From Phoronis australis (taxonomy: Eukaryota; Phoronida; Phoronidae), in the NCBI GenBank assembly GCA_002633005.1, contig NMRA01000366.1:264562-297752 (forward strand): a stretch of 33,191 bases of DNA. The letters run 5' to 3'. Under the pieces are notes generated by a model. That model made no database searches. It saw only the letters and a list, made by a program, of their open reading frames with translations, and was not told where the DNA came from. Every line of letters begins with the position of its first letter. Position 1 is the first letter of the stretch. Shown here one piece after another: positions 21,046-31,424 of this stretch. The position numbers were made by a program, and so were the translations under genes.

Positions 21046-21858
21046 AGTAGGCCCTACAAGGAAGTAAAATATGACAAGACCAAGAGAGTAGAAAGAAAAA
21101 TCAAATCCCTCCTGAAAACTGTAGACAGTTCATTACCACGTGACACACTCCAGAGAATCAACCCAAACAACACAAAAGCCCCGCACATGTATGGTAAGCC
21201 TGAGATACACAAATCTGATATGCCGATGAGACCAATTATAAGCAACATTGGTTCTCCTTGCCACCAACTAGCTAGATTCCTCAACAACATCATATCCCCA
21301 CTAGTTGGAAAAACTGACTCGTACGTAAAGGACTCGAAGCACTTCGTGTCAATGTTGTCATCAGTCAGCATTACACCAAATGACACCATGGTGAGCTTTG
21401 ATGTCGAAAGCCTATTCACATGTGTACCAACAGCAGAGGTTCTCCCATTACTCAGGTCAAAGTTAGAACATGACCACAAGCCATCAGAGGATGTAAACCT
21501 CCCAATAAGCTCCATTCTGGAATTAGTGACATTCTGTGTCAATACCACCTACTTCCAATACCAAGACAAGTTTTACGAGCAGACACAGGGAATGGCAGTG
21601 GGTTCACCACTATCACCAGTCTTAGCTAACTTTTACATGGAGTGGTTTGAACAAACAGCTCTCAGCTCAGCTAACAAACCCCCGAAGATGTGGAAACGAT
21701 ACGTTGATGACACATTCACAATATTCAGCCAAGACTCAGAAAATCCATCAGACTTCCTTGACCATCTGAACAGCATAGCGCCTACAATTAGATTCACAAT
21801 GGAGGAAGAGACAAATAACAGTCTCTCATTCCTAGACGTACTAGTGACTTGTTGTTGA
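21046..21858 (+). pseudogene. Penelope-like reverse transcriptase
   Basis: Telomerase-related RT of the Penelope class. Visible motifs include MYGKPEIHK, PMRPIISNIGSPCHQLARFL, VSFDVESLFTCVP, QGMAVGSPLSPVLANFYME and the catalytic YVDD (21700-21711), followed by LSFLDVLV. The start of the frame is degraded (frameshift near 21045), and the frame closes at 21858, where the product should continue with the connector to the endonuclease. Confidence 0.9.
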
Positions 21859-22537
21859 AGGACAGTTAGAAAAGGCGGTCTACTATACGAAGACCCACAC
21901 AGGACGATACCTCGACTTCAACTCCAACCACACCAAAGGAGTCAAGAAGGATATAATAAAATGCCTTGCATCAAGATCGCAAGAAATCTGCAGTGATACT
22001 TCACTCCAAGCAGAAATGATCAACCTGACGGAGACATTCGAAAGAAATGGCTACCTAAGGGATTTCATCAAGTCGGCTTTAACATCGCAGAAGAAAGACA
22101 AAGTGGCAGAAGAACGCCCACTGCAGACTATGTTCTTACCGTATATACCCGGAATAACCGAGAACCTAGGACGCATATGTAGAGAATTTAAAATAAGAAC
22201 GGTGTACCGCCGCTCAGACACACTGGGTCGGCAATTGACAAAAGTCAAACCAAGAACTTACATGGGAAAAAAGTAAAATGTCATCTATGAAATCCCATGT
22301 GAATGTGGTGAATCGTATATCGGTGAAACATTAAGACCGCTGGAGACAAGAATTGCTGAGCATAAGAGGTGTTGTAGAGAAGGTAATACCTCATCAGGAG
22401 TAGCAGAACACATGTCGTCGAAACAACACAACATCCAATGGAATAACATCCGAATACTTGACAGTGAAACAGGTTGGACCAAGAGAAAGATCAAGGAAGT
22501 CATGTACATGAAAGTACAAGGCAATGTCTTCAGTTAG
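21850..22537 (+). pseudogene. Penelope-like connector and GIY-YIG endonuclease
   Basis: This second frame reads YYTKTHTGRYLDFNSNH, a long linker with TMFLPYIPGITENLGRI and RTVYRRSDTLGRQLTKVK, then a TAA at 22274. The same frame then continues VIYEIPCECGESYIGETLRP, LETRIAEHK, AEHMSSKQHNIQW, to a TAG at 22535. VIYEIPC...SYIGET...R is the GIY-YIG nuclease core with its conserved Arg, and the CxC pair matches the zinc-finger-like motif of Penelope endonucleases. This domain nicks target DNA for priming. Confidence 0.85.
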
Positions 22538-22619
22538 TCAAGCAAACAACCAAGTGACACCTGGCTCAGTCTACTTAGGTAGGTTTAAGTATGATAAAAT
22601 TCCCTCTAAGTAATTGGAA

Positions 22620-22698
22620 GACTCCGTGGTGTAGTGGTTAAGGTGCTGGACCCGAATTATCTGTAGTTTCAGAAGTCGTGGGTCCAAATCCTGCCTTG
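22620..22698 (+). repeat. tRNA-derived SINE head (Ser/Leu-like), not a functional tRNA
   Basis: It has an A box (tggtgtagtggttaagg, 22627-22643) and a B box (ggtccaaatcc, 22681-22691) at the right spacing, and resembles a class II tRNA such as Ser. The T stem can pair (gtggg with cctgc, using wobbles), but the 5' gactccg does not pair with the 3' cttgcac, so there is no acceptor stem. This favours a SINE promoter head. It lies between the Penelope stop codon and the hammerhead-like motif. Confidence 0.6.
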
Positions 22699-22765
22699 CA
22701 CAAAAAAAATCACACCATGAGTGTACCACGTATCCGTGCTCGTTCTTCTAAGAACGCGGGAACAC

Positions 22766-22800
22766 CTGACGATGGCCGGAGAAGAGTCCGACCGAAACGT
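22766..22800 (+). ncRNA. Hammerhead-like ribozyme motif (degenerate candidate)
   Basis: CTGACGA (22766-22772) and GAAA (22794-22797) match the two conserved strands of the hammerhead core with an appropriate stem-II spacer between. Penelope-like elements are known to carry hammerheads in their terminal repeats. However, the stem II bases adjoining the core pair poorly and I could not place a clear stem III and cleavage site. A 7-bp inverted repeat (22741-22756, cgttctt/aagaacg) lies just upstream. This is probably a decayed copy or a related conserved tail. Confidence 0.3.
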
Positions 22801-22849
22801 CGTGACTGTGTATATAGACTAGAGGTCGGTGTAAATAGACCAAGAGATT

Positions 22850-23137
22850 TTAATAATAGTCGTAGTATGTATATTTCACAACTGAGATATCGGGATTACA
22901 TAACAGTCTATGAAATTTAAACAAAGAAGGACTTGCCCAGAGGCTCTCACTTATTAAGTTAACTCTGACTTCGGAAAAAGTGTCGCAAACTAACAAAAGG
23001 TAATATTCATCCTCAACACAATTCCTCGAGCATAATGTACACACTCTGTCTTGACATATAACATTTACGTGACGACCAGTTCCAACTGCCAGTCTATGGT
23101 TTGCACATCGAAAACGTGTAAAACTTTGCACGAACAC
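22850..23137 (-). pseudogene. LINE C-terminal Cys-rich domain
   Basis: The frame reads VQSFTRFRCANHRLAVGTGR, then VCTLCSRNCVEDEYYLLLVC, the C-x2-C...E-x-EYH-x3-x-C zinc-binding tail common to many animal LINEs; the usual His is replaced by Tyr. Just upstream in the element, sequence at 23180-23450 encodes the preceding part in broken frames. The end near 22850 is probably the LINE 3' end. Confidence 0.75.
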
Positions 23138-23937
23138 TCTTGAAAGATTTTCAATTTCTAAATAGTTTTCATGTTTACCGAAACCTTTAAATTTTTGTAG
23201 TAGTTTAACTTAGAATCAACATCGGATTGCCATCTTTGCAAAGCACAGTCCTTAACCCGTTGAGAAAATATTTACAAACGACTCTTGACACGTGACTCCT
23301 TGGTTTACCCAAACATCATAGAAACCATACATTGACAATAAATTGCGGACTGAGCTTGCCCAATTACACATATGTCTACCATTTTCATCTAGTCTGTACA
23401 AAATGTTGTAAGCAGCCCTTAGATAACGTCCCTGTGGCATGTTCAAAATTTTAAATCAGTATTTGAAACAGCTAACAAAGTATCTCGTAAACATAGGGTA
23501 TCTGCCATTTTCACTCAATGCTGCAGCGTTAGAGCAAGAACTGCCAAGTCCCAGGGTCCATTTACAAAATTTTAAATGATTTTTTGTAAACACTCGTATT
23601 CTTTAAAATCCAAAATCTCGGCACCATAACACAATGTTGGGTACACCAGTTTATCAAATAACTGAAAGGCAAATGATGGGGGCATATCGCGACATCTGCG
23701 CCTGTAGTTTCAAAACACGTGATGCAGTTTTATTTGCTTGACAAGATAGTTTTTGTCGTTTTCGCCCATGACAATTTAGGTGTGATAAAAACACCAAGCT
23801 ATTTATAATGAGATACAGCATCAACCTGCTGTTTGTTAGAAGGACTACGTACACGTCGTTTTTCCAGCCTTCGCATTGGTCTGTTGTTATCACGTGCCTC
23901 GAGTTTGGTCAGCTCTCGGCTCTTATAGGCTGATGAT

Positions 23938-24276
23938 TGTCACGTGTCTTTAGGGGCGTTTTTCTTTGTTATTGTAACCCCGCTTTCAATTCACGTCGTT
24001 CCGGCCACATTGTCGTACGTCAAAAACTCATTCAATTTTCCCACCCTCTTCCTCCCAGTTTTCGTCATTCTCTCGTACTTCCACGTGGCCGGCGCTTTTT
24101 AATGCCCATCTTACCAGAGATTACCTATTATACTTATTTACGTATATTCATTTTATTGTAATTGTACTAGTCATAATAAATGACCTTATATCGCATACAT
24201 CAGTCTCCTTTCATCTCTGGTAACGAGTTTGCGACGCACGTATCATTTATCTATTATCCGCGACATATGTCGATCA
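23938..24276 (+). mobile_element. LTR-like dispersed repeat, copy B, nested in a LINE
   Basis: This copy begins TGTCACGTG and ends near tgtcgatca. Its right part matches copy A at 13540-13711, including the aataaatgacctt polyadenylation region. It interrupts the minus-strand LINE between its NLKETKIIVFRNGG segment (about 24310-24350) and the downstream LGVFITPKLSWA segment (about 23770-23800), so it probably inserted after the LINE. Boundaries are uncertain by tens of bases. Confidence 0.5.
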
Positions 24277-24399
24277 TAAAAAACATTTCTCATAGTGTCT
24301 TAAGGGACCTCCATTTCTAAACACAATTATTTTGGTTTCCTTTAAATTCACAGCCATAACCCATGAATCTCAATAATCATTGAGACAATTCAACATACG

Positions 24400-25009
24400 T
24401 TACAAGTTAGACGCTGTTAGAAAGCACAAAACCATGTCATCTGCATGTAACAGTGAATTAATATTTGTAACATGCTCATCTAAGTAGATGCTATTCATGT
24501 CACAACGTGAATTGAGTTTTTCTAAAAACTCATTGAGATACAAAACAAATAGCAGATGGCTTATCATACATCCTTGACGAGTACCAATAGTGCAATTAAA
24601 TAAGTCTGTTAAACCATCACGTGTTTTAACACATGATCTCCACTTGCTATAAATGTTCATTGATCGCAGAATTGATAATGTATTACCATGAAAATTAATT
24701 TGCATTAGTCTGTGAAAAAGTAAAATATGTGGTACTCGATCAAAAGCTTTTGAAAAGTCAATAAATGACAACCTTTTTGTTGATGTGTTTCTGACATATC
24801 GCATACAAAGAAAATATATGACTCACAGTCGCGTAACCCTTGCGGAACCCTGCTTGGGCTTCAAAAAAGTGACCATTACTTTCTGCCCAGTTATACAATC
24901 GGTTATTCAGTATTCTGGTAAAGAGCTTTCCAATAGCCGACAGGAGCGAAATATCTCTATAATTATTCTCATCGTGCACGTTTCTTTGTTTAAACAACGA
25001 AATTAACAT
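24400..25009 (-). pseudogene. LINE reverse transcriptase domain
   Basis: Two overlapping frames carry the motifs NNYRDISLLSAIGKLFTRIL, EAQAGFRKGY, LSFIDFSKAFDRVPHILLFH, GTRQGCMISHLLFVLYLNEF and an active-site box HADD (24436-24447) where YADD or FADD is expected. The first aromatic is replaced by His and a frameshift lies near 24780, so this copy is inactive. Confidence 0.85.
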
Positions 25010-25939
25010 CGCATCACACGAAGTCTAGGGATACAAACCTGACTGGAAAATTACATTGAACAACTTCTGCGGAATCGGTAAAGTTGAATGTTTTGGTACA
25101 CTTAAACATTTCAAAAGTAACTCCATCAATACCAGCGGCCTTGCCATATGAGAGCGGATGATGGGTAAAACGGGATCATTCCGTAGCCTTGAATAAGCGG
25201 CTGAGTGCTTCGTGGCCATCGAATCCTGTCGCACCTTCCTTGGGGCGCCAAATATCTATCTCCGGCTTGGTGATACGGAAACCCTAGAGGACTGGCCATG
25301 CTGGTTTTTGAGCCTTAAAACAGTTTTGGCTGACAGTAGGCAATACGGAGCTTTGCTGGCTAAGAATTCTGGGGTCTGCCGCAGTGCACAGAGTAGCGTC
25401 TGTTGTACTAGGGGACTAGACTCTGCATGCTTAGCCCCGGGGGGTAGCGAGGTTCTGGCACTGGAGGTAGACATACCAAACCTTGGATAATTCATCTGTG
25501 GGGGCGGACTCTTACGCACGGAGCACTTGAGGAAACTGGGAGAGGGCGCTGTCGAACCTAGTGTTGGATCCCATAAGAACGTAATGCTGTAAGACCTAGA
25601 GGTCGTGCCTTGTTGCCACCTTATGGATGAGCTGAACGTGGACACGGACTTGAATCATGTATCTCTACACATAGACAATCAGCGTTTTTCTGTCCCTGCT
25701 GGTCGGGGCTCAACAGACCAAACCCAAGCACGATTGAATGTGGCTTCTTGATATCAGCAATCCAGATCTTGACGTGACAAAGGTCATCAGTTTGTGAGAA
25801 CAAACCAAGTGCACAGTACCCCCACCAAGGGTCTAACCTTTGTAATGGGGAAAATGCCTGGTTAGTGCTTAGGCAGTAGACTTCAAGCCTTACTCAGGTC
25901 TTGGCAGGGTCCTTTTTAAGATCAAGGCAAAGACGACTA

Positions 25940-26231
25940 AGCCCGTAGATAGGAAGTTTGATAATCTCGCCACGTCCACTGGGACTTCTGAGGTGGACGA
26001 CTCATCCACGGGAACGGGTGTGACGAGGTGGATAACACCAAGTCGACCGATGTGGAAGAAGGCGACGAAGCTGCCAAAGACCGTGTGGTGGCGAAATTGG
26101 TAATTTCTGGCCTTCATCCAGTTGTGGTAACAGGTGATCAGTCGCTTGCTAACGCCCCCACCTTAGTCGACCACAGTGCAACTTTTGCAGTGTCGGGAGA
26201 TCCTAGTGAGATGATGTATGTGAGTGACTGA
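25940..26231 (+). pseudogene. ORF1 (gag-like) remnant of the R1-like element
   Basis: Two frames (about 25940-26040 and 26028-26231) read Asp/Ser/Thr-rich sequence such as STGTSEVDDSSTGTGVT and VEEGDEAAKDRVV, ending just before the endonuclease ORF. No CCHC knuckle was seen. The assignment rests on position only. Confidence 0.3.
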
Positions 26232-26305
26232 TGACATACTAGCACGCTTAATGATGAAGAGCAGTTAGTATTTTTATATTATCATTATGATGCCTTTTCT
26301 GATAG

Positions 26306-26833
26306 AGCCGTGATCTCAAAGTTTGGCAAATAAACCTGCATCATGCCAGCAATCCATCTGTTCTCCTGCAGCAAACTCTGAATAAAGAGACTTGCTATTT
26401 GCCTTTGATTCAGGAGCCACATTGTAAGGATAATGTCATGCTTAATGTTTCTAGAAATGCCAAATCATATACAGCACGGATGGACACCAATTTAAGGCCA
26501 AGGGCAACTGTTTTGGTATCCATAGACGTATCGTCAGGACCACTGCCAGACCTCTGTGACAGAGACTTAGTAGCTATAGCATGTGACCTTACTGGTCCGA
26601 ATGGACTTGTCCGCACTATTTGGCGGGTTTCGGCATACATGCCGGGTGACTCAGTTGAGGAACCTCCACCTGAGATGGTGCAGCACGTTACACAACATTG
26701 TAGCAACAATGGCATTCCATTGGTAATTGGCTACAATGCTAATCCACATCATAACGTGTGGAACAGTACTGACACAAACTCTAGAGGTGAATTCCTGTTA
26801 GAGTTCATTGTCAGCACTTCGCTGAATATTTGA
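26306..26833 (+). pseudogene. APE-type endonuclease domain of the R1-like element
   Basis: The frame reads KVWQINLHH, LIQEPHCKDN (catalytic Glu in QEP), VSAYMPGDS, and then GYNANPHHNVWNSTDTNSRGE where R1-type enzymes have G-C-D-A-N-A-H-H and S-S-D-x-N-x-R-G-E. The Asp of the D-A-N motif is Asn here, a single G-to-A change, so this copy has probably lost nicking activity. The domain ends at a stop at 26831, and the linker to RT is in other frames. Confidence 0.8.
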
Positions 26834-27353
26834 TATGCAGGCCACGAACCTACTTTTGTTGTTCAGAATCGCCAATAGATCCTAGATCTTACTTTGACTA
26901 GTATACGTGCAGATCTGGTGAAGAACTGAAGAGTTGACCCCTTGTCCTCCCTCTCGGATCACAGATATATCAGGTGTGAGATGGCCATTTTGTGTTATCC
27001 CTTTCTACACTGAGTACAGGGATATCAAGAATGCTGATTGGAACATCTTCGATTAAAAATGTTCCAACTCACTTGATAACCTCGACAGTGGAACTCTCAA
27101 CACTTTTACTGATTTTGATTCGCTTGCAAATAATGTCACAACTGGACTGCTTACTGGTATACCTAATCGCCAGATATGGTGTACCAAAGAGCTTGCATCT
27201 GTTCAGAAGACAAGAAAAGCTCATCGGATTGTCCAGTGAGCAGACACTGAAAAGGACTGGAAAGCCAACGGTCAGGCAAACATAATCTTCAAGTCTACTA
27301 CACGTAAGGCAAAAAGGAGCTCGTGGAGAAATTTTTGCCAGCAATCTTCAAGT

Positions 27354-28440
27354 TTGTCAGCAACGGCAAAACTTGATCTGAAGAAGGACAAGACTACTCA
27401 GTTGGAGACTGTCCAACGAAAAGACGGTTCATTCACCAGTTCACCTGGTGGAACTCTCAAGGCCATGTTGGATAAACACTATACCGGCAGTGTGATTCCC
27501 GGTAATGAAATTAGAGAAGTAGTACGTTACGGGCAAGAACGGCAAATCCATATGAACCTTCTTGATGAGATGGTTACTACTCATCTTGTTAAACTTACCC
27601 TCGTGTCTTTTAAACCATGGAAGGCCCGCGGGCCTGATATTTCCCGAGATGCTACAGGAAGCAGGAACCAAGCTTTTCCTGTCTAATCTTTACAAGGCCA
27701 GTCTTAGACTAGGCTACGTCCCAGGAACCTGGACTAAGGCGAGGGTTGTTTTTATTCCCAAACCTGACAAGGATTCTCACTTCAAAACTGTCCTCCTTCA
27801 GACCTATAACTCAAAATTCCTTCTTCTTGAAAGGTCTTGAGAAATTGGTTCTATGTCAGTTGGAAAGGCAAGATGTTATGAGCAGACTTCAGAGACATCA
27901 TTACGCTTACAGAACTGTCTTTTCTACAGAGACTGCTCTTCATTACGTGTCAGACAGCTTGGAAATGCTGTATACAAAAGTGTTTGCTCTAGGCGCTTTC
28001 ATGGACATTGCTGGTGCCTTCAGCTACATTAAACATGATGCTATCTATAGGGCACTTGTTCAATTTCGGATTGACAAAGGGCTTATTAGGTGGATTTTGT
28101 ACATGCTTGCAGGCAAACTGTAACAGCTAGCTAAGATTGAGGGAGTTAGTTTGACTGTCCGTCTCACTAGAGGTATTCCACAAGGTGGTACCTCTTCACA
28201 TGCTCTCTTCAATATGGTCATGGACTGTCTGTTAAGGCAGCTTTTGGCTAACATTGGGCAAGGTCTAGTTGTACAGGCCTATGCTGATGACATTGTCTTC
28301 TTTTTGTGAAGTGTTGATGCTTGCACATGCCGCAGCATTGTCCAGAAGGCACTTAAAATTCCTATCCGATGGACTGAGACAGTTGGCTTGGAGATCAATA
28401 ACAGTAAGACAGAAGTGGTGATGTTCACCTGGAAGCGAAA
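27354..28440 (+). pseudogene. Reverse transcriptase domain of the R1-like element
   Basis: The RT is spread over three frames: DGSFTSSPGGTL, LVSFKPWKARGPD, GYVPGTWTKARVVFIPKPDK, then FLLKTLEKLV-like sequence, YRTVFSTETALHYV, FALGAFMDIAGAF, TRGIPQGG and the intact active site AYADDIVFF (YADD at 28280-28291), followed by a stop. Frameshifts lie near 27650 and 27800, with stops near 28123 and 28308. Confidence 0.85.
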
Positions 28441-29084
28441 GGGGAATGTAAAACCATTAAAGCTCTATGGTACTGAACTCCCACTCCAACAAAGTCACCT
28501 ACCTATGTGTTACTCCCCACCATCGCCTTTTGGGACACCTCACGTGATGGACAAGAAAACCAAGGCCAAGTCGGCCCTGGCAAGGTGTAGCCCAGTGGTG
28601 GGTGAAACTTGGCGTCTCTCCACAAAAAATTCTCTTTGGATCTACGTTGGTGTTATCAGACCGATGTCAGCTTACGCGGCATCGATATGGATAGCATCTC
28701 TTGAACAGAACACTGTTAGAACTAAACTGACACAAAAACAGCGCTTATTTTGCTTGTGTGTTACTTCTGCCTTTCCGGGGACACTTACAGCTGTAATGGA
28801 AAAGCTTATTGGTTTGCCACCCTTGCATATTTACCTCAGCGGTGAAGCTGTGCTTGTAGCTTACTGTATGAGGTGTAATGGGCAGTGGAGTAATGTGCGA
28901 ATCACTGGTACTGTTTCTCACAAGAGCCATATTAATGTATGCAACAGGTTAATGTCAGAAACTGGAACACTTTTGGCAAAGCCAAGTGATGTTTTAATGG
29001 CGACCTTAAATCACAGACACAATTTCTATACAGATATTGGAGATGGTCACGAAATCATCGATTACAATGACCAACATTCCGTTT

Positions 29085-29460
29085 GTTACACTGATGACTC
29101 TAAACTTGACAACGGACTATCAGGATCAGGAATCTACTGTCCAGGCCCTGGCGGTGACGACAAAGGAAAGCTGGATCTCAGTGGGTAACACCGTTAGAGT
29201 CTTTCAAGCTGAAATTGTCCCTATTCACCAGGCTGCCCAACTGGCAAGGGAGCATGAAGCAGTCATTGATGAGGAACTCTTCATACTATCAGACAGTCAA
29301 GCAGCTATTAAAGCTCTAACTAAACCTAAAATCAATTCCCGTTGTGTCCAGACCTGTGCAAACGAGCTTAACCACCTATCAGCTAGTTGAACTGTTCATG
29401 TGTACTGGGTTAAAGCCCATGTTGGCATTGACAGTAACGAAGCTGCTGACAAACTTGCAA
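29085..29460 (+). pseudogene. RNase H domain of the R1-like element
   Basis: The domain contains CYTDDSKLDNGLSGSGIYC (first Asp; the usual TDGSK has Gly changed to Asp), then after a frameshift VFQAEIVPIHQAAQLA (Glu), ELFILSDSQAAIKAL (second Asp), a stop at about 29388, and VYWVKAHVGIDSNEAADKLA (last Asp). All four catalytic acidic residues are still visible. RNase H is known in I, R1, LOA and Tad-type LINEs. Confidence 0.85.
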
Positions 29461-29469
29461 AAGAAGGAG

Positions 29470-29901
29470 CAAGAGCACCATGTTTTGTACCAGAACCCTG
29501 CATACCGGTTGCCTATGCATGCTGCAGAGCAAAGGTAAGGCACCGTGGGCGCAAACTATCCGTGGGTGCATGGAGAAAGCTCCCCGCCTGCAGACAAACC
29601 AAACAACTTTTTCCAAGTTAACCAAAAGGTTCAAAGAAACTGTTATGTTTAGATACGCTTCCATAAGGCAGCTGATACAGGTCATTATATTGTCCCAAAT
29701 GTGGCTTGGACTCCTCAACATCTGGTAGGGGTTTGCCTTGCCTACAATAGACACCATAATCTACTACTTGGTGGACACATAATCCGCCTGGTTAACATTG
29801 TTAGCTCATACAGGTTTAACAGTCTTACTATCTTTCTGAAACAAACAGGCAGATTGGAAGATTTTACCCGTGAGGAATCCGATGAAGTCGTGTCCTCATG
29901 A
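29470..29901 (+). pseudogene. C-terminal tail of the R1-like element
   Basis: Broken frames follow RNase H. The last one ends FLKQTGRLEDFTREESDEVV, a typical close of R1-group ORF2 after a Cys/His motif, with a stop at 29899. The Cys/His motif itself is degraded. Confidence 0.6.
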
Positions 29902-30000
29902 ATCATAATTAGGTGATTAGTGTAATGAGTCCGGCCTTGTGGACTTAACACGCCTGATGTACCGCAAAAGGCACTTGCACCTTTTTTAAAATAGGACTTT

Positions 30001-30770
30001 TCTGAAAAAATAAAATATTGTATAAAACGAATACGAAATGGGTAACAGTGTTTTTGAAATTTCATCTTGAATATGTGAATCAATTTATTTGTTGTTATTG
30101 AAGCACAAATGCATAAGTTTTCAATCTCTCGCACTAGACCAATTAGCCACGTTCCTGTGTCCTATTCTGTACAGCCAGTGTTTCGTTATCATGCAAACTG
30201 AGGCAGTTGCAAAATATGCATCAATTTTATAGAATGCCGAGGACGTTTGCTGAGGAAGTGGTTTTATTTAGTGCAAGTATTACCTACTGCCTATACGAAC
30301 CCAGCAACGTTGCAGTTAGGCTGGCTAATTCTACAACTGTACAGTTTAAAGCCTCCAGGATTTAGAATTTTCAACAACCATTAACCCAGGGTACCACCAT
30401 AATGAAGGATGGTAAATGTTTGAATTCATGAACATTTAGCTTAATTCAGACTGGAAAAACAACTAAGTTGTAAAACATGCGTTACAGGGCCGAGTTACTT
30501 TAAAGAACACAAATAGTATTTTCAGTAGGCTAGTAGATAGATACATGTACATCTATCACAGACGTTACTTGCTTGTGCGAGGTGCGTAAAACAGTCAATA
30601 ATAACTGCAAAATCTAAAAGGGCATGCTGCATGTGTCATTAAGAAGATGAATGGCCATTGAATCACAAAGATGTGGCTTAACCTTCCACCAGAGACAACT
30701 AATGACATATTGCGTTACGCATTCGCCAACGTCCAATAAAAATGTAGCACTATATGTGTTTCCAAAGTCA
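30001..30770. other. Intergenic stretch, no gene recognised
   Basis: AT-rich sequence between the R1-like element and the AGT microsatellite. No coding or RNA gene is supported. Confidence 0.4.
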
Positions 30771-30773
30771 TTT

Positions 30774-30907
30774 GTAGAAGTAGTAGTATTAGTAGTTAGT
30801 AGTAGTAGCAGTAAAAGTAGTTGTAGTATTAGTAGTTAGTAATAGTAGCAGCAGTAGTATTAGTAGTAGTAGTGGCAGTAGCTGTAGTAGTAATAGTAGT
30901 AGTAGTC
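30774..30907. repeat. AGT trinucleotide microsatellite (imperfect)
   Basis: A long interrupted run of agt/tag units with agc and att variants. The Leu-rich and Ser-rich frames across it are artefacts of composition. Confidence 0.95.
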
Positions 30908-31424
30908 CTTTTCGTTGTTTCAAAATCTTTTCAATGATCTTACCTTCGGTGTTAAAACTATTCGCCAAAATTACAATAGCGAAAAAAGTTAACGAGTCCA
31001 ACTGCCGCATCCTGCAGATCGTGGTGGACGGGGTCGGAATGGTGCTTCACATTTTGTTCAGAAACGTATGTCGCTGATAATTTCTTGAACATTTCACGAG
31101 GAGATTTTGCAGCCTAAAACGTGTGACTACAGCAAGCAATACAGAATTGGATTAGTATACACGTGCAGTGACGTAGTTTTTGTCTAAATCAGGCTTCATG
31201 AAGTCACATGAAGCAACAGCCTAAGAATGAAACGTTCTGACTATGTGAAATTAGTTGCCTTCCAAACGACGTGATAAATGCACTCAGAATTAGTACGTGG
31301 CTGCAGCTTTCGCTTACTACGGTAAATATAAGAACATTCGTCAGCTACCAGTGCTGGATTCATCCTTTGTGGCCGTGGCCACGACATTTTTGTTAGGGAA
31401 CCCATACCAAAAAAGCCTTCCTGC

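Larger units (their letters stand above)
20985..22810 (+). mobile_element. Penelope-like retroelement (RT + GIY-YIG), 5'-truncated
   Basis: The sequence starts inside the N-terminal part (LDKDDYNRKMTDLLSSG), has a frameshift near 21045, runs through a complete RT, shifts frame again near 21850, has one in-frame stop at 22274, and ends with a GIY-YIG endonuclease at 22537. Downstream lies a tRNA-like segment and a hammerhead-like motif, which in intact Penelope elements lies in the terminal repeat. Two frameshifts and a stop mean it cannot make a full protein. Confidence 0.85.
22850..25205 (-). mobile_element. Non-LTR retrotransposon (LINE), degenerate, minus strand
   Basis: Reading leftwards: SYGKAAGIDGVTFEMFK (about 25150), an RT across 25009-24400, then NLKETKIIVFRNGG, the LTR-like insertion, LGVFITPKLSWA, FQLFDKLVYPTLCYGAE (about 23650), and a C-terminal Cys-rich domain ending near 22850. 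The 5' portion, with the endonuclease, is missing. Frameshifts and stops are spread throughout. The clade is not assigned; the C-terminal pattern recalls Jockey-superfamily elements. It abuts the R1-like element on its 5' side and the Penelope tail on its 3' side. Confidence 0.8.
25209..30000 (+). mobile_element. R1-like non-LTR retrotransposon, near full length but broken
   Basis: This region holds, in order, a possible 5' UTR (25209-25890), an ORF1 remnant (25940-26231), an APE-type endonuclease (26306-26833), RT (27354-28440), a C-terminal linker, RNase H (29085-29460) and a terminal segment to 29901, then a short AT-rich tail with aataaa-like sequence near 30010. All parts are on the plus strand in order, but with many frameshifts and stops. 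The endonuclease start (KVWQINLHH) and RT motifs fit the R1/LOA group. Confidence 0.85.

Noticed and set aside
21054-21548. 164-codon minus-strand open frame
   Set aside because: It is antisense to the clear Penelope RT and shows no domain of its own.
22620-22698. Functional tRNA gene
   Set aside because: A and B boxes are present, but the 5' and 3' ends do not pair into an acceptor stem, so it is better explained as a SINE head.
30789-31010. Leu-rich open frame on the minus strand resembling a signal or membrane segment
   Set aside because: It is a translation of the AGT microsatellite.
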